From Streptomyces antibioticus (lineage in GTDB: Bacteria > Actinomycetota > Actinomycetes > Streptomycetales > Streptomycetaceae), in the NCBI RefSeq assembly GCF_001514065.1, contig NZ_KQ948425.1, positions 562,519 to 626,518 on the forward strand: a stretch of 64,000 bases of DNA, given 5' to 3'. The position numbers and the translations under genes are program-made. The notes below the pieces were generated by a model. That model searched no databases and was not told the DNA's origin. It saw nothing but the letters and a program-made list of their open reading frames with translations. Positions 26,548-34,578 of this stretch are shown here, piece by piece (position 1 is the stretch's first letter; every line of letters begins with the position of its first letter).

Positions 26548-27006
26548 ATGGAGTACTCACACAGCAACGCCGAACTGATCAAGCAGCCCATCGGATACTG
26601 GAGTTGGGCGGCCTACAAGGCCGTCGTCACCCGCATCCGGGCCGCCCTCGCCGGCATCGGCACCACCCAACCGCAGTGGTGGGTCCTCGCCCAGGTCGCA
26701 CGGGCCGACAGCGCCAAGACCCGTGAGGAGGTGTCCCGTCTCCTCCAGAACTATCTGGAGACCGGCCCGGAGACCATGGAGTCGGAGATCGACGCGACCC
26801 TCACCCAGGGCTGGATCACCGAGGACACGGAGGGACGTCTGGCCCTCACGGCTCAGGGCAGGGCGTTCTACGACAAGGCGGCCGCCCTTCAGGAGGAACT
26901 CTGGGCGGAACGGCACGCGGGCGTCTCCGACGAGGAATACCTGACCACCCTCAAGGTCCTGCAACGGTTCATCCACAACACAGGCGGCCAGGCCTGGCAT
27001 CACTGA
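26548..27006 (+). CDS. MarR-family regulator
   Basis: 152 aa. The winged-helix part runs from about residue 36 ([28 protein letters not shown]) to [30 protein letters not shown], and the N- and C-terminal helices form the dimer interface. AGAGG precedes the ATG at 26548. It is divergent from the DUF4291 gene and probably represses itself and perhaps that neighbour through the CTCAA-N6-TTGAG site. Confidence 0.88.
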   Translation: MEYSHSNAELIKQPIGYWSWAAYKAVVTRIRAALAGIGTTQPQWWVLAQVARADSAKTREEVSRLLQNYLETGPETMESEIDATLTQGWITEDTEGRLALTAQGRAFYDKAAALQEELWAERHAGVSDEEYLTTLKVLQRFIHNTGGQAWHH

Positions 27007-27034
27007 CGCCACTGATGCCTCCGACGCCTTCGAC

Positions 27035-27946
27035 TCACTTCGTCCGGTACCCCCGCCACAGAAGGCGCAGCGCTGCCGAGGTCGCCGGGCTCGCTCCGGT
27101 CCGCAGGAGGGTGGCGCGATGGCGCTTCACGGCGTCAAGTCGCAGTATCTGCACCGAGATCAGGGTGCCCAGGAAGGGCCGGTACGGCGGGGCGACCAGT
27201 TCCGGCAGGCGTCGGCACTCCGAGAGGACGGCGTCCGCGCGCGCCGCCTGTTCGTCGACGAGGTGTGCCAGCGCCGGTGCGCACTCCTGCGGCATGTCGC
27301 GCAGTCTGTCGACGTCCAGCCCATGTCGCTCCAGTGCGTCCTTGGGGATGCCGACGCGGCCCTGGCGGACGTCCTCGGCCAGATCGGCCAGGAAGTCGGT
27401 GCGTTGCATCGCCTCGATGAGGCGACGGCATCCGTGGAGGAACCGTTCGTAGGGCTCGGTGTCCGGCTCCGGGCCGATCAGCGAGGCCGTCAGCATCAGG
27501 GCCGGCAGGGAGTAGCGGTCGACGTAGTCCTGGAAGTCCGCCTCGGTCGCGAAGCCGGACCAGGTGGCTTCCACCGGTGCGCCGTCCAGGAAGTGCCGTA
27601 CCTGTACGCCCAGGACGGGGTGGCGCCGCGCCGTGTCCGCCAGGGCCCGCAGGGTTTCGTTCTCGGTGGGTCCGCCCGCCAGGGCTTCCCTCGCCTGTCG
27701 GTCCCAGGTGCGCAGAGCGTCCTGCCGTGCGGGGATGTCGCCGGAGTCGATGCGTCTGTCGGTCTCGTCCATGAAGGCGACCGCCGCGATGACAGCCGGG
27801 TGGATCCGGGCCGGAAGCAGCAGTCTGACCGCCAGAAACTCCTCACGGCGGTTGCGCCGCACGAGCCTGCGCTGAGCGTCGTAGGAACGCCGCAGCTCTG
27901 GGTCGGTGATGCCGGCCTGGTTCAGGGCGGCGGACCAACGGATCAC
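27035..27946 (-). CDS. Squalene/phytoene synthase-family protein
   Basis: 303 aa from the GTG at 27946. Family trans-isoprenyl motifs are FLAVRLLLPARIHP, a first Asp-rich FMDETDRRID (near 69-78), and a second QRTDFLADLAEDVRQGRVGIP near 188-208, where Mg-diphosphate is bound. It should condense or rearrange isoprenyl diphosphates. It stands alone, with no carotenoid or hopanoid partner genes nearby, so the product cannot be named. Confidence 0.82.
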   Translation of the reverse strand: MIRWSAALNQAGITDPELRRSYDAQRRLVRRNRREEFLAVRLLLPARIHPAVIAAVAFMDETDRRIDSGDIPARQDALRTWDRQAREALAGGPTENETLRALADTARRHPVLGVQVRHFLDGAPVEATWSGFATEADFQDYVDRYSLPALMLTASLIGPEPDTEPYERFLHGCRRLIEAMQRTDFLADLAEDVRQGRVGIPKDALERHGLDVDRLRDMPQECAPALAHLVDEQAARADAVLSECRRLPELVAPPYRPFLGTLISVQILRLDAVKRHRATLLRTGASPATSAALRLLWRGYRTK

Positions 27947-28165
27947 TGCTCTCCTCGGGTTCTGTTGTGCACTGTCGCTGGTTCGCAAGGAGCCTATGGG
28001 GGCCTTGTCCGGCGGCCGGCCACAGGGTGCTGGGGCCGAGGGGATTCCGACCACGTCGCTCGGTCCGCTCGACCGGATGCCCGAACAGGCAGGCGGGCAG
28101 CGGGTGTTCAGACGTAGGTTGTGGCCTGGAAGGTCCCCGCCTCGGCTGAAAGACTGACGTGACTC

Positions 28166-28981
28166 ATGACTGACCCAGTGACGACGCCCGAACCTGCAGA
28201 GCACCACAAGATCGACACGTCGGTTCCGCACTCCGCCCGGATCTGGAACTACTGGCTCGGCGGCAAGGACAACTACCCGGTGGACGAGGAGGCCGGCGAC
28301 GCCTACACCGCCGTCTTCCCCGGCATCGTCACCATCGCCCGCAGCAGCCGCGCCTTCCTGCGCCGCAACATCACGTACCTGGTCTCCCAGGCGGGCATCC
28401 GGCAGTTCCTCGACGTCGGAACCGGGCTTCCGACCGCGCAGAACACCCACGAGGTGGCCCAGCGGATCGCCCCCGAGGCGCGGATCGTCTACGTCGACAA
28501 CGACCCGATGGTCCTGGGGCACGCCCGCGCGTTGCTCTACTCCACCCACGAGGGCGCGACGGCCTACATCGACGCCGACGTCACGGACCCGGACCGCATC
28601 CTGGCCGACGCGGCGAAGACACTCGACTTCGGCCGGCCCACCGCGCTGATCCTCAGCAACATCCTGGGCCATGTGGCCGACGGCGATCAGGCCCGCTCCA
28701 TCGTCACCCGGCTCATGGACGCCTTGCCGTCGGGCAGTTACCTCTCCGTCAACGACGGCTCGCGCGGCATCGACCCGGTCTTCGAGCAGGCCCAGGACGC
28801 CTACAACAGCAGCGGCGCGGTGCCGTACAACCTGCGTACCGTCGACGAGATCACCGCGTTCTTCGACGGCCTGGAACTGATCGAGCCCGGCGTCGTCTCG
28901 GTCACGCAGTGGCGGCCGGAGCCCGGCGCCTCCGCTCCGGAGGTGGTGGCCGAGCACGGCGGCCTCGCAAGAAAGCCGTGA
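28166..28981 (+). CDS. SAM-dependent methyltransferase, DUF574 (Methyltransf_19) type
   Basis: 271 aa. The start HKIDTSVPHSARIWNYWLGGKDNYPVDEEAG is the signature of this actinobacterial family. The SAM-binding LDVGTGLPTAQNTHEVAQ comes at about residues 81-98, with VYVDNDPMVL following. Streptomyces genomes carry many such genes, often near conserved regulators, and their substrates are unknown. The ATG at 28166 was chosen by family length. Confidence 0.88.
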   Translation: MTDPVTTPEPAEHHKIDTSVPHSARIWNYWLGGKDNYPVDEEAGDAYTAVFPGIVTIARSSRAFLRRNITYLVSQAGIRQFLDVGTGLPTAQNTHEVAQRIAPEARIVYVDNDPMVLGHARALLYSTHEGATAYIDADVTDPDRILADAAKTLDFGRPTALILSNILGHVADGDQARSIVTRLMDALPSGSYLSVNDGSRGIDPVFEQAQDAYNSSGAVPYNLRTVDEITAFFDGLELIEPGVVSVTQWRPEPGASAPEVVAEHGGLARKP

Positions 28982-29050
28982 GCGGCAAGGGCCGCAACGG
29001 GAGTGCGGCGGGCGGGAGTTGGGGAAGGGACTGCCCTCTCCGCGTGCCAC

Positions 29051-29064
29051 TATGATCTTGGTCA
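29051..29064 (+). promoter_or_regulatory. Leaderless promoter of the small 92-aa gene
   Basis: TATGAT (29051-29056) is a near-consensus -10, 7 nt before the ATG at 29064, and no ribosome site lies between. GACTGC about 16 nt upstream may be the -35. Confidence 0.55.
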
Positions 29065-29342
29065 TGACAGTGCACAGCCCCGAAAAGGCCCTCTCGCGCA
29101 AGCAGCGGCTCCAGGAACGGCAGCGCCGCCAGCTGCTCGCGGTCGACGTGGTGGACAAGGCCGAGGGCAAGGTCCGCAAGGCGGAGTCCGAACTGGCCGT
29201 CGCCGTCGCCGAGGCGGTCCGCGTCTTCGGCGACGAGCAGTCCGCGTGCGAGGGCCTCGACATGCCCGCCGAGACCATCCGGCGCTTCCTCGCCCTGGCA
29301 CGCGACGCGGGCGTCGAACCCCTCGACACGGAGACTCCGTAG
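29064..29342 (+). CDS. Small helical protein, function unknown
   Basis: 92 aa. It is rich in charged residues (SRKQRLQERQRRQLL, KAEGKVRKAESELAVAV), predicting a coiled coil. A compact C-terminal segment (ACEGLDMPAETIRRFLALARDAG) looks like a helix-turn-helix. I do not recognise the family. A leaderless-type promoter precedes the ATG. It may be a small DNA-binding protein, but that is a guess. Confidence 0.65.
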   Translation: MTVHSPEKALSRKQRLQERQRRQLLAVDVVDKAEGKVRKAESELAVAVAEAVRVFGDEQSACEGLDMPAETIRRFLALARDAGVEPLDTETP

Positions 29343-29525
29343 GCGCCGTAGGTGTCAGATGCCGTTCCGTCCGCCGGCGTCCCGGTCGGAACGTACGGTG
29401 ACGTGGGCAGCGCCCATGGTGCGAAGCACGGCACGTCGTAGGCCACCCCACAGGTGACCGCGGTGCGATCGGAGCACCGACCGGCGCGTGTGCGTCCCCG
29501 TGGCCGGACTCGCCGCCCCCGCCGG

Positions 29526-30416
29526 TCAGCCGACGTGTTCGCGGGCCAGCGTGACCATCGCTCGCGCCGCTGCCCCGGGGCGGCGGTCGGCTGCCGTGGC
29601 GAGGGACAGGGGCCACTCCAGGTCCGCGTCGTCGACGGTCAGGGTGACCACCCCGGGGGCGTCGGCCAGGATGAAGCGGGGCAGCAGGGCGACGCCCAGT
29701 CCGTTGCGGACGAAGTCGACGCCGGTGCCGATGTCGGTGATCTCGACGGCGACGCGGCGGGCCAGGGAGGCGGCGGCGAAGGCGCGGTCGACCACCGCCC
29801 GGTTGCCGTATCCCACCGGGGAGTCGACGAAGTCCAGGCCGGCCAGTTCGGCGAGCGGCACGCTGTCGCGCTCAGCCAGCGGATGGCCCACCGGGACGAC
29901 CAGGTCGAGCACCGAGGAGGCCAGGCCGATCAGGGTGAGGCCGGCCGGCGGCGGGCCGGGCAGGGAGACGAACGCCAGGTCCAGGCGCCGGTCCAGCAGG
30001 GCGTCGACCAGGCCCTGGGAGCCGGAGTGCGCCGCGGAGGTCTGGAGCACCACACCGGGGTGCCGTCGGTGGAACTCGCCCAGCAGCGCCGGGAGGTCGA
30101 TGAGGCGGACCGAGGTCAGCGTGCCGAGGCGGAGCGTGCCCCGTAGTCCGCCGCGGACCTCGGCGACGGCATCGGCGGCCTCGCGCGCGGCGTCGAGGGT
30201 GGCGCGGGCCCGCGGCAGCAGGGCGGCGCCGGCGTCGGTGAGCAGCACCCGCTTGGAGTTGCGGTCGAGCAGCGGGGCGCCCAGTTCGCGCTCCAGGGCC
30301 TTGATCGTGGCGGAGACCGCGGACTGCACGATGTGCAGCCGGGCGGCGGCGCGGGTGAAGTTCTTCTCCTCGGCGACGGCGACGAAGTACTCGAGCTGAC
30401 GCAGTTCCATACGCAT
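29526..30416 (-). CDS. LysR-family regulator of the divergent MFS transporter
   Basis: 296 aa (starts at 30416 or two codons in at 30410). The wHTH begins MELRQLEYFVAVAEEKNFTRAAARLHIVQSAVSATIKALE, and LRLGTLTSVRLIDLPALL opens the effector-binding domain. It is divergent from an MFS exporter gene, and a perfect 15-bp palindrome lies beside its start. The usual role would be effector-dependent control of the exporter. Confidence 0.92.
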   Translation of the reverse strand: MRMELRQLEYFVAVAEEKNFTRAAARLHIVQSAVSATIKALERELGAPLLDRNSKRVLLTDAGAALLPRARATLDAAREAADAVAEVRGGLRGTLRLGTLTSVRLIDLPALLGEFHRRHPGVVLQTSAAHSGSQGLVDALLDRRLDLAFVSLPGPPPAGLTLIGLASSVLDLVVPVGHPLAERDSVPLAELAGLDFVDSPVGYGNRAVVDRAFAAASLARRVAVEITDIGTGVDFVRNGLGVALLPRFILADAPGVVTLTVDDADLEWPLSLATAADRRPGAAARAMVTLAREHVG

Positions 30417-30420
30417 AACT

Positions 30421-30435
30421 ATCTCTCAGAGAGAT
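30421..30435. promoter_or_regulatory. LysR operator (perfect 15-bp palindrome)
   Basis: ATCTCTC-A-GAGAGAT is a perfect inverted repeat fitting the T-N11-A LysR box. It starts 5 bp upstream of the lysR ATG and 90 bp from the MFS gene. Confidence 0.75.
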
Positions 30436-30524
30436 GGTCACTGTCTTCTACTTGCGTTGGACGCGATGATCGAGCCGCGCAACACTGAGGAGCGTTCACT
30501 CCCTTCTTTCGGTTGGAGGCTCCC

Positions 30525-31784
30525 GTGAGCCACACGGCGTCCACCCAGCACCGGCCCGTCACCCCGACCCGCCGCACCACGATGCGGCCCCAGGCCGGCG
30601 CCCGGCGCCACGGCATCGGCTTCGGCCTCGTCGCCTTCGCCTTCCTCACCGCGATGGCGTTCTCCACCGTCCCCACCCCGCTATACCCGCTGTACATGGC
30701 ACGCGACGGCTTCTCCACCTTCATGGTCACCGTCGTGTTCGCCGTCTACGCGGTCGGCGTCGTCGTCAGCCTGCTGCTGGCCGGGCACGTCTCCGACTGG
30801 GTGGGCCGCAAGAAGATCCTGCTGCCGGCGCTCGCGCTGGAACTGCTCGCCGCGGTCCTCTTCCTCACCGGCACCGCGCTGCCGCTGCTGCTGGCCGCCC
30901 GGTTCATCACCGGGCTGGGGGTCGGGATGATCACCGCGACCGCCACCGCCCACCTGCAGGAACTGCACGCCGCTCACCGTCCGCAGGCCTCGACGCAGCG
31001 CTTCGAGCTGGTGTCGACCGGCGCGAACATCGGCGGCCTCGGTGTCGGCGCCCTCGTCGCCGGACTCCTCGCCCAGTTCGTCGCGGTGCCCCTGCACACC
31101 CCGTACCTCGTCTTCGCCGTCCTGCTCGTGCTCGCGATGGTCGCCGTCGCGCTGGCGCCGGAGACGGTCGAGGAACAGTTCGTCCGGCCCTCCTACCGCC
31201 CGCAGCGCATCAGCATCGACCACACCGACCGGGCGGGCTACCTCGTCGCCGCCGCGGGCGCCTTCGCCTCCTTCGCCGTCTTCGGCCTGTTCACCTCCGT
31301 CGCCCCCGGTTTCGTGGCCGGTACCCTGCACCACCCCTCCCGCGCGCTGGCCGGGGCGATCGTCTTCATGGTCTTCGGCGGCGCCGCCACCGCGCAGAGC
31401 CTGACCTCACGTCTGTCCACCACGGCGAAGGGCCGGCTGGGGCGGGCGGCCCAGGCGGTCGGCGTGGTGACGCTCGTCGCAGGCATGCACACCGCCAACC
31501 TGGCCGCCTTCCTCGCGGGCGGTGTGGTCGCCGGTATCGGGGCGGGCGTGCTGTTCAAGGCCTCCCTCGGCACCGTCGCCGCCACGGCCGTGCCGGAGCG
31601 CCGCGGCGAGGCGCTGGCCGGTCTGTTCCTCATCGCCTACCTCGGGCTGACCCTCCCGGCGATCGGCATCGGGGTGGCCACCCTGGCCTTCTCCTCGGTC
31701 ACGGTCATGACCTGGTTCGCCGGCATCCTCCTCGCCGTGCTCGCCGTGATCGCCCTGTCGGGCCGCCGCGCGAGCGTGCGCTGA
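30525..31784 (+). CDS. MFS transporter (12 transmembrane helices)
   Basis: 419 aa from the GTG at 30525, preceded by GGAGG. A basic 35-residue N-terminus leads into the first helix (FGLVAFAFLTAMAFSTVPTPL). The MFS loop 2-3 motif GHVSDWVGRKKILL is present, and further hydrophobic blocks alternate to the end. It is probably a drug or metabolite exporter. It is transcribed away from its LysR regulator and ends at a hairpin. Confidence 0.9.
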   Translation: MSHTASTQHRPVTPTRRTTMRPQAGARRHGIGFGLVAFAFLTAMAFSTVPTPLYPLYMARDGFSTFMVTVVFAVYAVGVVVSLLLAGHVSDWVGRKKILLPALALELLAAVLFLTGTALPLLLAARFITGLGVGMITATATAHLQELHAAHRPQASTQRFELVSTGANIGGLGVGALVAGLLAQFVAVPLHTPYLVFAVLLVLAMVAVALAPETVEEQFVRPSYRPQRISIDHTDRAGYLVAAAGAFASFAVFGLFTSVAPGFVAGTLHHPSRALAGAIVFMVFGGAATAQSLTSRLSTTAKGRLGRAAQAVGVVTLVAGMHTANLAAFLAGGVVAGIGAGVLFKASLGTVAATAVPERRGEALAGLFLIAYLGLTLPAIGIGVATLAFSSVTVMTWFAGILLAVLAVIALSGRRASVR

Positions 31785-31809
31785 CCCGGGCACCGCAGCG
31801 GCTCGGGCC

Positions 31810-31837
31810 GGGCGCCCCCACGACGGTCGTGGCGCCC
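31810..31837. terminator. Hairpin downstream of MFS gene
   Basis: GGGCGCC...ACGAC (31810-31824) pairs with GTCGTGGCGCCC (31826-31837), with a 3-nt bulge. It lies 26 bp past the MFS stop. Confidence 0.6.
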
Positions 31838-31923
31838 TCCGCATGCCGGTCCGGCCCGGAGGCACAACACTGGAGCTCTGAGGCCATGCCCGCCGCCGGG
31901 GGCGGCGGCCCGGGCGGAGTGAG

Positions 31924-32553
31924 GTGGCGATGCGGGCGGAAGCGAGGAAGGTCGCCGTCGTAGGCGACTGTCCGCTCCTCCGCAGCGGCGTGGCCCGGGC
32001 GATCGAAGGCGCCGACGGGCTCACGCTCGTCCTCGCCACCCGGTCCCCCGACGAGGCGGCGCATGTGCTCGCAGCGGGCGACGTCGTCCTGGTGGACCTT
32101 CAGCTGACGCCCGTGTGCCTGGCTCAGGTGGTGGGGCGGCTCGCCGCCGGCGGTGCGACGGTCCTGGTGTTCTGCTCGGTGCGGGAGAACCACGCCGTGC
32201 CCGCGATGCGCGCGGGCGCCCGCGGCTGCCTCAGCCGGCAAGCCGACGAGGCCGAACTGCTGGCCGCCGTCCGGCTCGTGGCCGACGGCCGCTCGTACGT
32301 CTCCGCGGATCTGGCCGTACGTCCGGACACCGAGCCGGCGTGCCATGTCACGCATCGGGAGCGGCAGATCCTGGAGCTGATCGCGCACGGGGAGACCGAT
32401 CACGCCATCGCGGCCCGGCTGGGCATCAGCGAGCACACCGTCCATTCCCATCTGGACCGGCTGCGCGACAAGGTGGGCTCCCGGCGCCGGGCCGACCTGA
32501 CCCGCTTCGCCCTCACGCACGACATCATCCCCGCCGCCTCCTGGCAGGGGTAA
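31924..32553 (+). CDS. LuxR/NarL-type regulator with degenerate receiver
   Basis: 209 aa (GTG 31924 or ATG 31930). The C-terminal GerE HTH is clear (LTHRERQILELIAHGETDHAIAARLGISEHTVHSHLDRLRDKVG in outline). The receiver-like N-terminus has VVGDCPLLRSG instead of the usual DDH pair, VVLVDLQLTP with the phospho-Asp position kept, and SRQA where the conserved Lys is expected. It may not be phosphorylated normally. It lies immediately before the protease-MBL-patatin operon on the same strand and is the best candidate for its regulator. Confidence 0.82.
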   Translation: MAMRAEARKVAVVGDCPLLRSGVARAIEGADGLTLVLATRSPDEAAHVLAAGDVVLVDLQLTPVCLAQVVGRLAAGGATVLVFCSVRENHAVPAMRAGARGCLSRQADEAELLAAVRLVADGRSYVSADLAVRPDTEPACHVTHRERQILELIAHGETDHAIAARLGISEHTVHSHLDRLRDKVGSRRRADLTRFALTHDIIPAASWQG

Positions 32554-32564
32554 CGCTACCCCTG
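32545..32564. promoter_or_regulatory. Perfect inverted repeat at the end of the LuxR-type gene
   Basis: CAGGGGTA-ACGC-TACCCCTG (8-bp arms) spans the regulator's stop codon and lies 97 bp before the metalloprotease ATG. It could be an operator for the downstream operon or a short terminator/attenuator. Confidence 0.5.
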
Positions 32565-32660
32565 GCGGATGTGGGTGCTTCTGCCCTGTGGGGCTCCTCC
32601 CCCGCGCTCCACACTGAGGTCGAGAACCCTCTTGTGCCGCTTTCCGGGAGGTCTTGCGCG

Positions 32661-34559
32661 ATGAGTGGCATCTTCGGTGACACGCTCACCTTCAACCAGG
32701 AGGAGGGCGGCGCCGTCGAGCTCGTCGCCTTCGGTGACGACAAGTACGCGCGGTACGAGACGCTCGACGGCTACTCCGTCGTCTACGACGCCGACCGGGG
32801 TGCCTACTGCTACGCGGAGACCGACGGCGCCGGACCCGGACGCCGGTTCGTCTCCAGCGGTGTGCCGGTGTCCGGGCCGCCGCCCGCGGGCCTGCCCCGG
32901 CATCTGAGGGAGGGCCAGGTCTACCGGCGGGAGGTCTTCAAGGACCGGGTGCTGCGGACCATCCCGGAGGAGGAGCAGGCCCACCTCGACCCCGACACCC
33001 TGCTCACCTTCGGCCCCGTCAAGGGTCTGCTGCCCGGCGACGCCCTGACGGCGGGCGACGTACAGGGCCTGACCATCCTGGTCGACTTCCCGGACACCGC
33101 GACGGACGTGACGGTGGACGACGTCTCCGCCCTGCTCAACAGCCCGAACTTCACGGCCAACGGCAACCGTTGCTCCGTCAAGGAGTTCTTCCGCACCATG
33201 TCGACGGGCAAGCTCCGCTTCACCAACACGGTCGTCGGCCCGTTCCGCATGAGCCGGCCCCGGCTCGCGTACGGGCTCAAGCAGCACCGGGGAGAACTCG
33301 TACCGGAGGCACTGCAGGCGGCCGCGGACGCCGGCGTGGACTTCAGCCGGTTCGACTCCCTCGACCGCGGCACCGTCGACTCCGTGTGCATCATGTACGC
33401 CGGGCAGACCGAGTTCCGCGAGGACCTCTGGCCGCACAACTCCCGCTTCCCCGCCCAGATCGGCGACGTCCGGACGGATTTCTACACCATCACCAGCATC
33501 GGCGACACGGCGGCCGACCTGAGCATCGGCACCTTCTGCCACGAGAGCGGACACCTGCTGTGCCGCTGGCCCGACCTCTACGACTACGGAACCGTCGAGC
33601 GCGAGGGCGACGACTTCACCAGCGCCGGGATGGGCACCTACTGCGCCATGTCGGCCGGGGACCATCTGGGCGACGGTTTCCTGCCGTCCGCGGTCTGCGT
33701 GTATCTGCGCCGGCTCGTGGGCTGGACGAAGGACGTCGACATCTCCGTACCCGGCTCGTACGAGGCCGTGCAGGGCGAGTACGACAAGGCGCTGATCTAT
33801 CACAACCCGCAGCGCAGGAACGTCGAGTACTACCTGGTCGAGAACCGCAGCAGACTCGGCTTCGACTCCCGCCTGACCTCCAGCGGACTCGCGGTCTACC
33901 ACTGCGACATCAAGGGGTCGAACGAGTTCCAGCAGGGCAACCAGGTACGCCACTACCAGTGCGCGCTGCTCCAGGCGGACGGCCACCTGGACCTGGAGAC
34001 CGGGCTGAACTTCGGCGACGGCGGCGACCTGTACGGGCCCACGGCGGGCACCGCGCTGTCGCACAGCAGCCACCCCGCGTCCCTGTGGTGGGACGGCAGC
34101 GAAGCGGGTCTCACCCTCTCCCAGGTCAGCCCTCCGGGCGAGGTCATCACCTTCCGCACCGGCGAACAGGGCGTCGCGGGCGCACTGGTCACGGGGCGGT
34201 CGGCGCCGGGCGCCGAGATCCCGGACAAGAACGCCGGCGGTCTGACCGACACGATCACGCTCGACGGCACGGGCACGGTCCGCGACCTGACCGTGTCGAT
34301 CGACATCGAGCACGTCCGCATCGGCGATCTGCGCGTGGTGCTGCTGGCGCCGTCGGGCCGCCGGGCCGTCATCCACAACCGCACGGGCGGCGACGCCAAG
34401 AACCTTCGCCTCACCCTGACGTCACAACCACCGTCGCTGCTGGCACCGCTGATCGGCGACGCGGTGACGGGCGGCTGGCAGCTCAAGGTCACGGACGCGG
34501 TCGAGGGCTCCGCCGGGATGCTGCGCAGCTGGGAGATCAGCATCCGCACCGGCACCTGA
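32661..34559 (+). CDS. M6-like zinc metalloprotease with P-domain
   Basis: 632 aa; GGGAGG at 32646-32651 supports the ATG at 32661. The N-terminal part (AVELVAFGDDKYARYETLDGYSVVYD) matches the propeptide-like region of M6/immune-inhibitor-A relatives. The zinc helix CHESGHLLCRWPDLYDY gives HESGH at residues 294-298. The C-terminal ~120 residues (TDTITLDGTGTVRDLTVSIDIEHVRIGDL ... LRSWEISIRTGT) form a proprotein-convertase P-domain. Secreted relatives have a signal peptide, and none is visible here. It is the first gene of a four-gene operon, 19 bp before the S8 protease. Confidence 0.85.
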   Translation: MSGIFGDTLTFNQEEGGAVELVAFGDDKYARYETLDGYSVVYDADRGAYCYAETDGAGPGRRFVSSGVPVSGPPPAGLPRHLREGQVYRREVFKDRVLRTIPEEEQAHLDPDTLLTFGPVKGLLPGDALTAGDVQGLTILVDFPDTATDVTVDDVSALLNSPNFTANGNRCSVKEFFRTMSTGKLRFTNTVVGPFRMSRPRLAYGLKQHRGELVPEALQAAADAGVDFSRFDSLDRGTVDSVCIMYAGQTEFREDLWPHNSRFPAQIGDVRTDFYTITSIGDTAADLSIGTFCHESGHLLCRWPDLYDYGTVEREGDDFTSAGMGTYCAMSAGDHLGDGFLPSAVCVYLRRLVGWTKDVDISVPGSYEAVQGEYDKALIYHNPQRRNVEYYLVENRSRLGFDSRLTSSGLAVYHCDIKGSNEFQQGNQVRHYQCALLQADGHLDLETGLNFGDGGDLYGPTAGTALSHSSHPASLWWDGSEAGLTLSQVSPPGEVITFRTGEQGVAGALVTGRSAPGAEIPDKNAGGLTDTITLDGTGTVRDLTVSIDIEHVRIGDLRVVLLAPSGRRAVIHNRTGGDAKNLRLTLTSQPPSLLAPLIGDAVTGGWQLKVTDAVEGSAGMLRSWEISIRTGT

Positions 34560-34578
34560 TCCCTGGTGAGGCCTGGCG

